A stretch of 64,000 bases of DNA, taken from assembly GCF_022483985.1 (NCBI RefSeq), contig NZ_JAKVME010000001.1, positions 372,001 to 436,000 of the forward strand. Direction: 5' to 3'. Below, piece by piece: positions 51,492-60,599 of this stretch. The stretch's first letter is position 1, and every line of letters begins with the position of its first letter. The position numbers were made by a program, and so were the translations under genes. The DNA comes from Acetobacter sp. (GTDB lineage Bacteria; Pseudomonadota; Alphaproteobacteria; Acetobacterales; Acetobacteraceae). The notes beneath the pieces were generated by a model. The model worked only from the letters and a program-made list of their open reading frames with translations, ran no database searches and had not been told where the DNA came from.

Positions 51492-53297
51492 ATGACCGAT
51501 ACGCCGCTTTCCCTGATCCGCAACTTCTCGATTATCGCCCATATTGATCATGGCAAATCCACCCTTGCCGACCGGTTGATTCAGGCCTGTGGTGCGCTGA
51601 CCGCCCGCGAGATGACGAATCAGGTGCTCGACAACATGGAGCTGGAGCGCGAACGCGGCATCACCATCAAGGCGCAGACCGTGCGCCTGACCTATCCGGC
51701 CAAGGACGGTAAGACCTACATCCTGAACCTGATGGACACGCCGGGTCACGTTGACTTTGCCTATGAAGTCAGCCGTTCGCTCGCCGCCTGTGAAGGTTCG
51801 CTGCTGGTCGTGGACGCCTCGCAGGGTGTGGAAGCCCAGACGCTGGCCAACGTGTATCAGGCTATCGACGCCAATCACGAAATCGTGCCCATCCTCAACA
51901 AGATCGACCTGCCCGCCGCCGAGCCGGAGCGGGTGAAGGCGCAGATCGAGGAGGTCATCGGTATTGACGCCGAGGACGCCGTGGAGATTTCCGCCAAGAC
52001 CGGCATCAACATTGAAGGTGTGCTGGAAGCCGTGGTCACGCGGCTGCCGCCGCCGACGGGCGATGCGGATGTGCCGCTCAAGGCGATGCTGGTGGATAGC
52101 TGGTATGACGCCTATCTCGGCGTCATTATTCTTGTCCGCATCAAGGAAGGCCGCCTGAAGAAGGGCGCGCGTATCCGCATGATGTCCAGTGGGGCGACCC
52201 ATCTGGTCGATCAGGTCGGCGTGTTCGCGCCGCGCATGGTGCCGGTGGATGATCTCGGACCGGGTGAGATGGGATACATCAACGCCGCCATTAAGACCGT
52301 CGCCGACTGTAACGTGGGTGACACCATCACCGATGACCGTCGTCCGGCGGACAAGCCGCTGGAAGGGTTCAAGCCGTCGATCCCGGTGGTGTGGTGTGGT
52401 CTGTTCCCGGTCAACGCGGATGATTTCGACAAGCTGCGTGACAGTCTCGCCAAGCTGCGTCTGAACGATGCGTCTTTCCATTATGAAGCCGAGACGTCCG
52501 CCGCGCTGGGATTCGGGTTCCGGTGTGGGTTCCTTGGTCTGCTGCATCTGGAAATCATTCAGGAACGTCTGTCGCGTGAATTCGATCTCGATCTGATCGC
52601 GACCGCCCCGTCCGTGGTCTATCACCTGAAGATGAACGACGGCACGGAAGAGGATCTGCACAATCCGGCCGACATGCCCGATCCGATGAAGATCGAGTAT
52701 ATCGAGGAGCCGTGGATCAAGGCGACGATCATGGTGCCGGACGAATATCTCGGCGCCGTCCTGACACTCTGCACCGAGCGCCGTGGCGTGCAGAGCGATC
52801 TCACCTATGTCGGCAATCGCGCGATGGCGGTCTATCGCCTGCCGCTGAACGAAGTGGTGTTCGATTTCTACGATCGTCTCAAGTCGCTGACACGCGGCTA
52901 CGCCAGCTTCGACTATCAGATGGATGGTTATGAAGAGAGCGATCTCGTGCGGATTTCGATTCTCGTCAATCAGGAACCGGTGGATGCGCTGTCCTTCATC
53001 GCGCACCGTTCTGCGGCGGAGAGCCGTGGCCGAGCCATCTGCGCACGCCTGAAAGACCTGATCCCCCGCCAGCTTTTCAAGATCGCCATTCAGGCGGCCA
53101 TCGGCGCACGTGTGATTGCCCGTGAGACGATCGGTGCGCTGTCCAAGGACGTGACGGCGAAGTGCTATGGCGGTGATATCTCGCGTAAGCGCAAGCTGCT
53201 GGAGAAGCAGAAAGAAGGCAAGAAGCGGATGCGGCAGTTCGGCAAGGTCGAAATTCCGCAGAGCGCGTTTCTTGCCGCGCTGAAGATGGATCGGTGA
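51492..53297 (+). CDS. lepA: Elongation factor 4 (LepA)
   Basis: Predicted 601-residue ribosome-associated translational GTPase, thought to act on stalled or mispositioned ribosomes or initiation. The G1 motif is [19 protein letters not shown], with G2 [16 protein letters not shown]3 [15 protein letters not shown]4 LNKIDLP and G5 SAKTG. The LepA-specific C-terminal domain includes [30 protein letters not shown] (here TAKCYGGD), ending [12 protein letters not shown]. The ATG at 51492 with GGAG upstream is chosen; the frame starts 32 codons earlier inside the pepF leader. It is divergent from pepF. Confidence 0.97.
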   Translation: MTDTPLSLIRNFSIIAHIDHGKSTLADRLIQACGALTAREMTNQVLDNMELERERGITIKAQTVRLTYPAKDGKTYILNLMDTPGHVDFAYEVSRSLAACEGSLLVVDASQGVEAQTLANVYQAIDANHEIVPILNKIDLPAAEPERVKAQIEEVIGIDAEDAVEISAKTGINIEGVLEAVVTRLPPPTGDADVPLKAMLVDSWYDAYLGVIILVRIKEGRLKKGARIRMMSSGATHLVDQVGVFAPRMVPVDDLGPGEMGYINAAIKTVADCNVGDTITDDRRPADKPLEGFKPSIPVVWCGLFPVNADDFDKLRDSLAKLRLNDASFHYEAETSAALGFGFRCGFLGLLHLEIIQERLSREFDLDLIATAPSVVYHLKMNDGTEEDLHNPADMPDPMKIEYIEEPWIKATIMVPDEYLGAVLTLCTERRGVQSDLTYVGNRAMAVYRLPLNEVVFDFYDRLKSLTRGYASFDYQMDGYEESDLVRISILVNQEPVDALSFIAHRSAAESRGRAICARLKDLIPRQLFKIAIQAAIGARVIARETIGALSKDVTAKCYGGDISRKRKLLEKQKEGKKRMRQFGKVEIPQSAFLAALKMDR

Positions 53298-53437
53298 GCT
53301 GAAGACGTGTTGTATCTGACAGAGAGCGCTCTCTGACTGGAGAGAGGGTGCATGCAGTTTTAAAAGATGTATAAAACTGGATTGTTTTTAGGCGGTATCC
53401 GTTCAGACTGGAGGACGGGTTTCGCGCTGGTTCATTA

Positions 53438-53490
53438 TTTGTCGGGCAGCTTTATCTGATCAGACGATTTTGTCTGCTTGGATGTTGCTC
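53438..53490. repeat. 53-bp palindromic intergenic repeat, copy 2
   Basis: Ungapped match to 19129-19181 (42 of 53). Outer arms GGGCAGC and GTTGCTC pair with two G-U pairs, and the CAGAC...GTCTG tip pairs perfectly. It lies in the 269-bp gap between lepA and the flippase gene, whose ATG follows 76 bases later. The same gap holds a 16-bp perfect palindrome, CAGAGAGCGCTCTCTG (53320-53335), just after lepA. Confidence 0.7.
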
Positions 53491-53566
53491 CAGACGCGAT
53501 ATTCATGATGTCAGTAATGTTCATGTCAGAAACCGGATTGGATCACATGCACAGTTCTATGCCGCT

Positions 53567-55066
53567 ATGACTGCGAAAACAGCAGGTCCATCCAAGGTGG
53601 GGAAGGCGGCGACAAGTGGTTTCCTCTGGCTTGCAGTCCAGAGCCTGGCCGCTCGTGGTATCGGGTTTATCTCACAGCTTTTTCTGGCACGATTGCTTCT
53701 GCCGGAAGATTTCGGTGCGATCAGTCTTGCGCTGACGGTCACCAGCATTGCCAACTCCCTGATCAGTTTCGGGATCGATGAGGTTCTGCTTCAGCGTCAG
53801 AAAACCATGACGTTGTGGGAACCGCTGGCGTTCTGGATGTCGGCGGGTGTGAGTGTCGTAGGCATGCTGGGGATGTTCATCGCAGCGCCATTCGCCGCAC
53901 ACTGGTACCATTCACCGGGACTTGTCGGGCTCATCATAGCGATTGCTGTTGCCACGCCCCTCCGGGCGTTGAGCACGGTGTCTGCCGTCAAGGTCCGGGC
54001 AGAAATGGATTTCCGCTTTCTGGCCGTCTGCAATACATTTGAAATTGTAGCGTTGCAGGTTCTGACCATTGTTCTGGCGGCTCTGGGGATGGGAGCATAT
54101 GCTTTTGCAATTCCATATCCCGTTGTCGCTTTAGCGCGTACGGCTTGGCTTTGGAGGCGAGCCATACCCGCTATTAAAGGGCGCTATAAGGCCATACAGG
54201 CCCGCTATCTGGTGGGTAACAGCACGCTTATTCTGTTGAACCGGAGTTGTATCGAATTCATCAATCAGGGTGACTACATCGTTCTTGGACTGATCGCATC
54301 GAAGGTTATGGTAGGATATTATTTTTTTGCTTTTCGTTTTGCCGCTCAACCTGTGCGCATGCTCGCTGGTAATGTAACTAACGTTGTTTTTCCGGCGCTT
54401 GTACAGTTTCGTAATGAACCAGTCCGTCAGACTGATGCCGTTCTTCGTGCGTGTCGCCTGCTTGGTTATCTTGTCATGCCGTTCTGCTTTTTGCAGGCGG
54501 GTCTGGCCAAGCCAGGATTGCATCTGCTGTTTGGTGAACGCTGGATGCCAGCGGTACCCTATGTCATCATTCTGAGTATTGGTCTGCCATTTGATTCAAT
54601 CAGTTGGATTACGGGCGCTCTCCAAAGTGCAAGACGGGAGTTTGCACGTTCTTGTCAGTATCGGATCATTGCACTGCTGTTATTCTACATTATGGTCGGT
54701 CTCGGCGGATACTGTAGTGGCGTCATGGGTGTCGCGTATGCTGTGGCGGTTTACTATTTTCTGTGGCCCCCCATCACCTCTTACCTGATTCTGATCGGGT
54801 CGGGTGTATCTGTCCTGGCCGTGGCCGAGTTCTATTTCCTGCCCATGCTATTCTCCTGTATCGCCATCGGGGCCGGTATGGCGCTTGCTCAGACCAGCCT
54901 GTTTCACGGCAACGATTTCGTGGAGTGCATGGTCATCGGTCTTGTGACCTGCGTCGTCTATCCCGCGCTGCTTGCGGTCTTCCGGCCCGAAATGTTCAGA
55001 GAGATTATGGACAGGTTCGGCGGAAAGTTCAGAAAGCGGCGTCAGGCGAAAGAAGCTAACGCCTGA
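53567..55066 (+). CDS. Polysaccharide/oligosaccharide flippase (Wzx/PST family)
   Basis: Predicted 499-residue inner-membrane flippase with about 14 hydrophobic spans. Features of the PST group: VGKAATSGFLWLAVQSLAARGIGFISQLFLARLLLPEDFGAISLALTVTSIANSLISFGIDEVLLQ at the N-terminus, and VFPALVQFRNEPVRQTDAVLRACRLLGYLVMPFCFLQAGLAKPGLHLLFGERW in the second half. Such proteins move lipid-linked sugar units across the membrane for O-antigen, capsule or exopolysaccharide. It is alone, without glycosyltransferases. The middle of the gene (about 54250-54700) is lower in GC than its ends. Its last 11 bases overlap the end of bluB on the other strand. Confidence 0.87.
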   Translation: MTAKTAGPSKVGKAATSGFLWLAVQSLAARGIGFISQLFLARLLLPEDFGAISLALTVTSIANSLISFGIDEVLLQRQKTMTLWEPLAFWMSAGVSVVGMLGMFIAAPFAAHWYHSPGLVGLIIAIAVATPLRALSTVSAVKVRAEMDFRFLAVCNTFEIVALQVLTIVLAALGMGAYAFAIPYPVVALARTAWLWRRAIPAIKGRYKAIQARYLVGNSTLILLNRSCIEFINQGDYIVLGLIASKVMVGYYFFAFRFAAQPVRMLAGNVTNVVFPALVQFRNEPVRQTDAVLRACRLLGYLVMPFCFLQAGLAKPGLHLLFGERWMPAVPYVIILSIGLPFDSISWITGALQSARREFARSCQYRIIALLLFYIMVGLGGYCSGVMGVAYAVAVYYFLWPPITSYLILIGSGVSVLAVAEFYFLPMLFSCIAIGAGMALAQTSLFHGNDFVECMVIGLVTCVVYPALLAVFRPEMFREIMDRFGGKFRKRRQAKEANA

Positions 55067-55673
55067 TCCATTCCCGACAGGCTGACTGGCGCTGTTCCCA
55101 GCCGAGCCGCTCCAGTTCGGGTGTGTCGTGGCGTTCACTTGGATATCCGACGCACAGATAGGCGATGAACCGCCAGGATGTCGGGCTTTCGAGCGCCTCT
55201 CTCACGGCTTCAGGCTCAAGGATGGAAACCCATCCCACGCCGATCCCCTGTGCTGCGGCGGCCAGCCAGAAGGTGTGGATCGCCATGACCGTGGACCATA
55301 CCGTCGTCTCCGGCATGGTGCGGCGGCCAAGACCACCTCCCTGTTCCGGATTCTCCACCGAAAACACCGCAATATGATGGGGCGCATCATCCAGCCCGGC
55401 CAGCTTCAGGCGGGCATAGGCGGCTGCGTCCTCGCTCTCGCGTTCCGCGAGGGCTTCGGCCTGACTACGGGCGAAGATATCCCGCACAGCATTACGTCGG
55501 GCAGGACTGTCCACCCGCATGAAGCGCCACGGTTCACTGAGACCAACCGATGGCGCCATGCTGGCGACCTGTAGCAGTTCATCGAGTGTAGCCTCGGCTA
55601 CTGGCTCAGGACGAAAATGCCGGACATCCCGCCGCCAGCGGAAGATGTCCTCCAGAATGGTGGATGTCGTCAT
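55056..55673 (-). CDS. bluB: 5,6-dimethylbenzimidazole synthase BluB
   Basis: Predicted 205-residue nitroreductase-fold enzyme that fragments FMNH2 with oxygen to make the lower ligand of vitamin B12. Family blocks: IFRWRRDVRHFRPEPV, ASMAPSVGLSEPWRFMRVDS, HHIAVFSVENPEQGGGLGRRTMPETTVWSTVMAIHTFWLAAAAQGIGVGWVSIL, and FIAYLCVGYPSE. The GLGRRTMPET loop and GVGWVSIL separate BluB from ordinary nitroreductases. Its ATG overlaps the stop of the upstream FAD oxidase by 4 bases. No other cobalamin genes lie in the window. The 3' end overlaps the flippase gene by 11 bases, a tight convergent pair. Confidence 0.9.
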   Translation of the reverse strand: MTTSTILEDIFRWRRDVRHFRPEPVAEATLDELLQVASMAPSVGLSEPWRFMRVDSPARRNAVRDIFARSQAEALAERESEDAAAYARLKLAGLDDAPHHIAVFSVENPEQGGGLGRRTMPETTVWSTVMAIHTFWLAAAAQGIGVGWVSILEPEAVREALESPTSWRFIAYLCVGYPSERHDTPELERLGWEQRQSACREWIRR

Positions 55674-57088
55674 CCTTTATAGGCTTCGCCGGGAGGCAGA
55701 AGCTTGCCGGGGTTAAGGATGCCACGGGGGTCCATCGTCTGCTTGAGCGCCCGCATCACGCTGAGCGCATCGGCACCATGTTCCGGCTCCAGAAATTCAA
55801 GCTTGCCGATCCCGACGCCGTGCTCGCCGCTGCATGAGCCGCCCAGCGCGAGCGCACGGCCCACAATCCTGCGGTCCAGTTCAAGCAACCGCTCACGTCC
55901 CTTTGGAGAATTTTCAGTGAGGATCAGGGTATGGAAATTACCATCGCCCACATGACCCAGCATGGCGGCACGCAGGCCGGACGCAGCGATATCCCCGCGT
56001 GCGCCGTCGATCAGCTCGGCAAGACGGGAGATTGGCACGATGCAGTCGGTCGAGATGACAAGCGCCACGTGGTCGATGGCCCGGGCCGCCCAGAACGCGT
56101 CGTGACGGGCCTTCCACAGACGGGTGCGTTCCTCGGGTGTGTCAGCCCACGCAAAGCCGAGACCACCATTGTCGCGGGCGATGCTTTCCGTCGCTTCCAC
56201 CTGCTCACGCACGGACGCGGGGCCGCCTGAGAACTCGAAGAACAGCGTCGGCAGAGGTTTCAGTTCATCAAGGTGAGAGAAGGCGATGCTGGCTGCCATC
56301 TGCACTTCATCGAGAAACTCCACGCGGGCGACGGGGAGGCCATACTGGATCATCTCGACGGCGGTGGTGATCGCCTCGTCCACCGTACTGAACTGACAGA
56401 TCGCGGCGGCGATGCTTTCCGGCAATCCATAAAGACGTAACTGAATCTCGGTGATGATGCCCAGCGTGCCTTCCGAGCCGATGAACAGAGAGGTCAGGTC
56501 ATAGCCGGTCGAGGATTTACGGACCCGGCCACCTGTGCGGATGACCTCGCCAGTGGCGAGCACCACGGTCATGCCGAGCATATTTTCCTTCATCGTGCCG
56601 TATTTTACCGCCGCCGTGCCGGAGGCGCGGGTGGCGCACATGCCGCCTAGCGTGGCCTCGCCACCGGGATCGACCGGAAAGAACAGGCCTGAATCGCGGA
56701 TGTGCGCGTTGAGTTCCTGCCGCGTCAGACCCGCCTGCACACGACAGTCGAGATCTTCCGGATTGAACTGCACGATTTCCTTCATGCGGGACAGATCGAG
56801 GCTGATGCCTTCTGCGGGCGGCGTGACATGGCCTTCAATCGACGTGCCCGCACCGAATGCGACGACCGGCACGCGATGTTCGTGACACAGGGACAACACG
56901 CGGGAGACATCGTCCGTGCTTTCCGCAAACACAACAGCGGCGGGCAGACAGGCGGTGTCCAGCGCCTCGCCGTGGCTGTGTTCTTCGCGCACGGAAGCTA
57001 CGGTGCTGATCTGGCTCCCCATAGCTTCGCGGAGAGCGGAAAGAACGGTTTCCACGCCGGTCGTCGGGGTGGAGAGGGTGTCGGACAT
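55670..57088 (-). CDS. FAD-linked oxidase, D-lactate dehydrogenase (cytochrome)/GlcD type
   Basis: Predicted 472-residue flavoprotein. The FAD-binding (PCMH) domain has PAAVVFAESTDDVSRVLSLCHEHRVPVVAFGAGTSIEGHVTPP, then SGLFFPVDPGGEATLGGMCATRASGTAAVKYGTMKENMLGM and SLFIGSEGTLGIITEIQLRL. The C-terminal catalytic cap contains LGHVGDGNFHTLIL and SCSGEHGVGIGKLEFLE and ends DPRGILNPGKLLPP. The pattern is that of eukaryotic-type D-lactate dehydrogenase (cytochrome) and GlcD, which oxidise D-2-hydroxyacids into the respiratory chain. The start is uncertain: ATG 57088 or ATG 57121; a longer frame overlaps aspS and is not real. It is coupled to bluB, which may reflect shared flavin chemistry. Confidence 0.88.
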   Translation of the reverse strand: MSDTLSTPTTGVETVLSALREAMGSQISTVASVREEHSHGEALDTACLPAAVVFAESTDDVSRVLSLCHEHRVPVVAFGAGTSIEGHVTPPAEGISLDLSRMKEIVQFNPEDLDCRVQAGLTRQELNAHIRDSGLFFPVDPGGEATLGGMCATRASGTAAVKYGTMKENMLGMTVVLATGEVIRTGGRVRKSSTGYDLTSLFIGSEGTLGIITEIQLRLYGLPESIAAAICQFSTVDEAITTAVEMIQYGLPVARVEFLDEVQMAASIAFSHLDELKPLPTLFFEFSGGPASVREQVEATESIARDNGGLGFAWADTPEERTRLWKARHDAFWAARAIDHVALVISTDCIVPISRLAELIDGARGDIAASGLRAAMLGHVGDGNFHTLILTENSPKGRERLLELDRRIVGRALALGGSCSGEHGVGIGKLEFLEPEHGADALSVMRALKQTMDPRGILNPGKLLPPGEAYKG

Positions 57089-57340
57089 GCGGGCAGCCTG
57101 ATCGGTGGAGATGAAGTTCATGTGGGGTTGTATCCGCTCCCCGTGTCTTCGACCACCGATACTGGAACGCGGCAGGGTTTCCGGCGCAGAGGAAAAAACG
57201 GCGCTGTTCATGCCTGCGAAACCTCTCCGGACTTGACATGAGCGCCTGCGACCGGCTTCCTCCGCCCCTGAATTTTCACATTGTGGCCGGACGGCTCCAC
57301 GTCGTCCGCGCCGCGTTCCAGCCGGGCAGGAATTGACCAC

Positions 57341-59152
57341 ATGCATCCGTATCGCACCCATAGCTGCGCCGCCCTCCGCGCCGAAGACGCCGGAAAGACC
57401 GTGCGCCTGTCCGGCTGGGTCCACAGCAAGCGAGATCACGGCGGCCTGCTGTTCATCGATCTGCGCGATCAGGACGGCCTGACGCAGATTGTCATTCCCG
57501 CCGAATCTCCGGTCATGCCAGTGGCCGAAGAAGTCCGTGTCGAGAGCGTCATCACCGTGACGGGCGAGGTCGTGCTGCGTGAGGAAACCACGCGCAACCC
57601 GAACCTGCCGACCGGTGATATCGAACTGCGCGCGAAAGAATTCACGGTGCAGTCCGCCGCCGCCGTCCTGCCGTTCCAGGTCGCCGGCAACGAGCATTAT
57701 GGCGAAGAGCTGCGCCTGAAATACCGCTATCTCGACCTGCGCCGCGAGAAGATTCACCGCAACATCCTGCTGCGCTCGCAGGTCATCGCCAGCCTGCGTC
57801 GCCGTATGGTCGAGCAGGGCTTCACCGAGTTCCAGACGCCGATCCTGACGGCTTCCTCCCCGGAAGGCGCACGCGACTTCCTCGTGCCGTCCCGTCTGCA
57901 TCCCGGCAAGTTCTACGCGCTCCCGCAGGCTCCGCAGCAGTTCAAGCAGCTCGCCATGGTCGCGGGCTTCGACCGCTACTTCCAGATCGCGCCCTGCTTC
58001 CGTGACGAAGCCGCCCGCGCCGACCGTAGCCCCGGCGAGTTCTATCAGCTCGATTTCGAGATGGCCTTCGCCACGCAGGAAGAAGTGTTCGCGACACTTG
58101 AGCCGGTGATGGAAGGCGTGTTCCGCGAGTTCGGCAATGGTCGCGCCGTGACACCCGCACCGTTCCCGCGTGTTCCTTACGCTGAGGCGATGGCGGTCTA
58201 TGGCTCCGACAAACCGGACCTGCGCAACCCGCTGAAGATCGCCAACGTCACCGAGCAGTTTGCCGACTCATCCTTCGGCCTGTTCGCCAAGATCGCGGCC
58301 GATGGTGGCGAAATCCGCGCTATCCCCGCTCCGGGCGCTGGTCCGAAACCGCGCGGCTTCTTCGACAAGCTGAACGCATGGGCGCGTGAGAACGGCGCAG
58401 GTGGCCTCGGCTACATCCAGTTCGACGAGGAAGGCGGCAAGGGGCCGATCGCCAAGAACCTCGAAGCCGACCGCGTGAAGGCCATTCAGGACAAGCTCGG
58501 CCTGAAGGCCGGTGACGCCGTGTTCTTCGCCGCAGGCAAGGGCGACGAAGTGGCGAAGTTCTCCGGTCTGGTGCGTACCAAGATCGCGACCGAACTGGAC
58601 CTGATCGAAGAAGGTGAGTTCCGCTTCTGCTGGATCGTCGACTTTCCGATGTATGAGAAGAACGAGGAAACGGGACAGATCGATTTCTCCCACAACCCGT
58701 TCTCCATGCCGCAGGGCGGTCTTGAGGCGCTCAATACGAAAGATCCTCTTGAGATCAAAGCCTATCAGTATGACATCGTCTGCAACGGCATCGAGCTGAC
58801 TTCCGGCGCGATCCGCAACCACCTGCCGGACCTGATGATCCGCGCCTTCGAGATCGCGGGTTATCCGGAAAGCGTGGTCGAGGAGCAGTTCGGCGGCATG
58901 CTGAACGCCTTCCGCTTCGGCGCCCCGCCGCATGGTGGTGCTGCTCCGGGCGTGGACCGTATGGTCATGCTGCTGGCTGATGAACCTAACATCCGCGAGG
59001 TCATCCTGTTCCCGCTGAACCAGCAGGGCGAGGATCTGATGATGGGCGCACCGTCCACCGTCGAGCCTGCGCGTTTGAAAGAACTGTCCATCGCACTGAA
59101 CCTGCCCAAGCCGAAGCCTGTCGTGAAGAAGGATGCGGCGGAGACGGAGTGA
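57341..59152 (+). CDS. aspS: Aspartyl-tRNA synthetase (probably non-discriminating)
   Basis: Predicted 603-residue class IIb synthetase. An OB-fold anticodon domain ([31 protein letters not shown]) is followed by motif 2 ([32 protein letters not shown]), a GAD insertion (residues about 285-420), and motif 3 ([32 protein letters not shown]). His33 in RDHGG is the residue of non-discriminating AspRS, which also charges tRNA-Asn so that GatCAB can make Asn-tRNA; discriminating forms have Leu there. The ATG at 57341 has AGGA 9 bases upstream. A strong terminator follows at 59184. The charging specificity is inferred from the motif only. Confidence 0.95.
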   Translation: MHPYRTHSCAALRAEDAGKTVRLSGWVHSKRDHGGLLFIDLRDQDGLTQIVIPAESPVMPVAEEVRVESVITVTGEVVLREETTRNPNLPTGDIELRAKEFTVQSAAAVLPFQVAGNEHYGEELRLKYRYLDLRREKIHRNILLRSQVIASLRRRMVEQGFTEFQTPILTASSPEGARDFLVPSRLHPGKFYALPQAPQQFKQLAMVAGFDRYFQIAPCFRDEAARADRSPGEFYQLDFEMAFATQEEVFATLEPVMEGVFREFGNGRAVTPAPFPRVPYAEAMAVYGSDKPDLRNPLKIANVTEQFADSSFGLFAKIAADGGEIRAIPAPGAGPKPRGFFDKLNAWARENGAGGLGYIQFDEEGGKGPIAKNLEADRVKAIQDKLGLKAGDAVFFAAGKGDEVAKFSGLVRTKIATELDLIEEGEFRFCWIVDFPMYEKNEETGQIDFSHNPFSMPQGGLEALNTKDPLEIKAYQYDIVCNGIELTSGAIRNHLPDLMIRAFEIAGYPESVVEEQFGGMLNAFRFGAPPHGGAAPGVDRMVMLLADEPNIREVILFPLNQQGEDLMMGAPSTVEPARLKELSIALNLPKPKPVVKKDAAETE

Positions 59153-59183
59153 GGGGCTTTTGTGACGAGATAAGTTTTGGAAG

Positions 59184-59214
59184 CCGGGAACAGGTTTGTT
59201 CCCGGTTTTTTTTT
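59184..59214 (+). terminator. Rho-independent terminator of aspS
   Basis: CCGGGAAC pairs with GTTCCCGG around a 6-base loop and nine T follow. It lies 31 bases after the aspS stop. Confidence 0.93.
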
Positions 59215-59396
59215 GGTTTTGGATATGGCTGTTTTACAATAGATCAATCCGGGGTTAACTGATGCTTGAATACGCGTGAATTCTCAATCATGGTGAATTA
59301 ACGTGGTCCAAACTGGTGCATTTGTTCTGGGAGGATTTTTAGTATTTCTTTCCCGGATATGTGCAGAATATCTATTATATTCAAAAGGAATGTTAG

Positions 59397-60314
59397 ATGC
59401 GTTTCGGATTTTATGGTTTTCTTTTAGTGGTTGGTAGTCTTCTATTTTCTGGAACGCAATCAATTGCACAAGATGATTTGGTTTCTAATATAAAAACTCT
59501 TGAACAATCTGGTGATTGGACTCTGAAAGTATCAAAAACAGAGCACTCTGCTTTACTTGAAAGTCAGCAGGATGGCTTTATAGCGAAGATGTATTTGAAT
59601 GGAGACTCTAAGAAATTCTTTTTTCTTATTGGTGTCTATGCGCGTTCGGTATCAAATGTGACATTGAGTCTGAACGACGATATTTTAGAATTCCCTACTT
59701 ATGTATCTGATGGTTGTCCATCATTATTTCAATGTTTTTTAGGCCAGATAAATACTGGAGATCTCCCTGGCATCATTCATAATTTTACCTCGGCAAATAA
59801 AGCATTTATCACGTTTGATGGAAAACATCTTCCTATGTCATTGGTTGGAACATCAGACATCATTAATGCTCTGGACAAGTATAACGCAGAAACTGGTATG
59901 AATCTCCCGTCACCCTTCCATAATGTGGTAGATATAAAACCATCTAATCGAATGATTGTACCTAAAGAAAAAATAGCAGAAAAAACATGCATTAATTACG
60001 AAGAAAATATACACACTGATGGGAATCCTTTTAATACAAATGGAAAATGCTATAAATTATTGATTGGTTTGCTTTCAAGAATACAATGGATTGATAAAAA
60101 TACAGCGCTTGTTATTCCTAAATGCGGGAGCTTATACGGTTGTGGGATTCCTATGCTCATTCATAGTGACGAAGCCTTGAAGTTAGGTAGGTGGACCGTG
60201 GTAATTGGTAGAGATCCTTATCAATACACTGCTGCAACAGGAGAGTTGACTACAGCGTTAAGCTTTCAGGTTGTCAGATATCTTTCTGGGCCAGTTCTCA
60301 TTGGAGCGCAATAA
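59397..60314 (+). CDS. AT-rich secreted protein, possibly two-domain IalB-like orphan
   Basis: Predicted 305-residue exported protein with a signal peptide (MRFGFYGFLLVVGSLLFSGTQSIAQDD). The first half, GDWTLKVSK..., then CPSLFQCFLGQINTGDLPGII and KHLPMSLVGTSDIINALDKYN, loosely follows the IalB (invasion-associated locus B) pattern of a GC-type loop, a beta strand and a final GF..AL helix. The second half again has paired Cys (CGSLYGCGIP) and may be a degenerate second domain of the same kind. Base composition is far more AT-rich than all neighbours, as are both flanks (59215-59396 and 60315-60599), which suggests acquisition by transfer. No partner or family is certain. Confidence 0.75.
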   Translation: MRFGFYGFLLVVGSLLFSGTQSIAQDDLVSNIKTLEQSGDWTLKVSKTEHSALLESQQDGFIAKMYLNGDSKKFFFLIGVYARSVSNVTLSLNDDILEFPTYVSDGCPSLFQCFLGQINTGDLPGIIHNFTSANKAFITFDGKHLPMSLVGTSDIINALDKYNAETGMNLPSPFHNVVDIKPSNRMIVPKEKIAEKTCINYEENIHTDGNPFNTNGKCYKLLIGLLSRIQWIDKNTALVIPKCGSLYGCGIPMLIHSDEALKLGRWTVVIGRDPYQYTAATGELTTALSFQVVRYLSGPVLIGAQ

Positions 60315-60599
60315 AAATTAATAAAAACAGGTATATCAGTGGATATAGTATTTTATAAGGATATGACAGTTTAATGTATTTATTAAATAAATTAGTGCAA
60401 TATCTGTACTAATTTTATTGTATTATCTGTAATTTTGTCACGTATTTTTTTAAAAGTTTCAAAATTGTGTGTATTTTATATTCATAAAAGCGTTTAATGC
60501 GATGATATTTGATATTTAAATATTATTATAATTCAAAAAAGTTTATATATCAAATTACTCGATGAATTTCCGATTCGGTTATTTCCGTAATGCTTTAAG
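60315..60599. other. AT-rich gap after the secreted orphan
   Basis: Around 285 bp of very AT-rich DNA ending at the antiporter stop. It lacks ORFs, tRNA features or a clear terminator. It belongs compositionally with the orphan gene to its left. Confidence 0.4.

Noticed and set aside
51366..53006. 546-codon minus-strand frame opposite lepA
   Set aside because: Shadow of lepA: His- and Arg-rich, no domains, and lepA motifs are unmistakable.
57089..57901. Upstream extension of the FAD oxidase frame to 743 codons
   Set aside because: The added 270 residues overlap the start of aspS and lack flavoprotein features.
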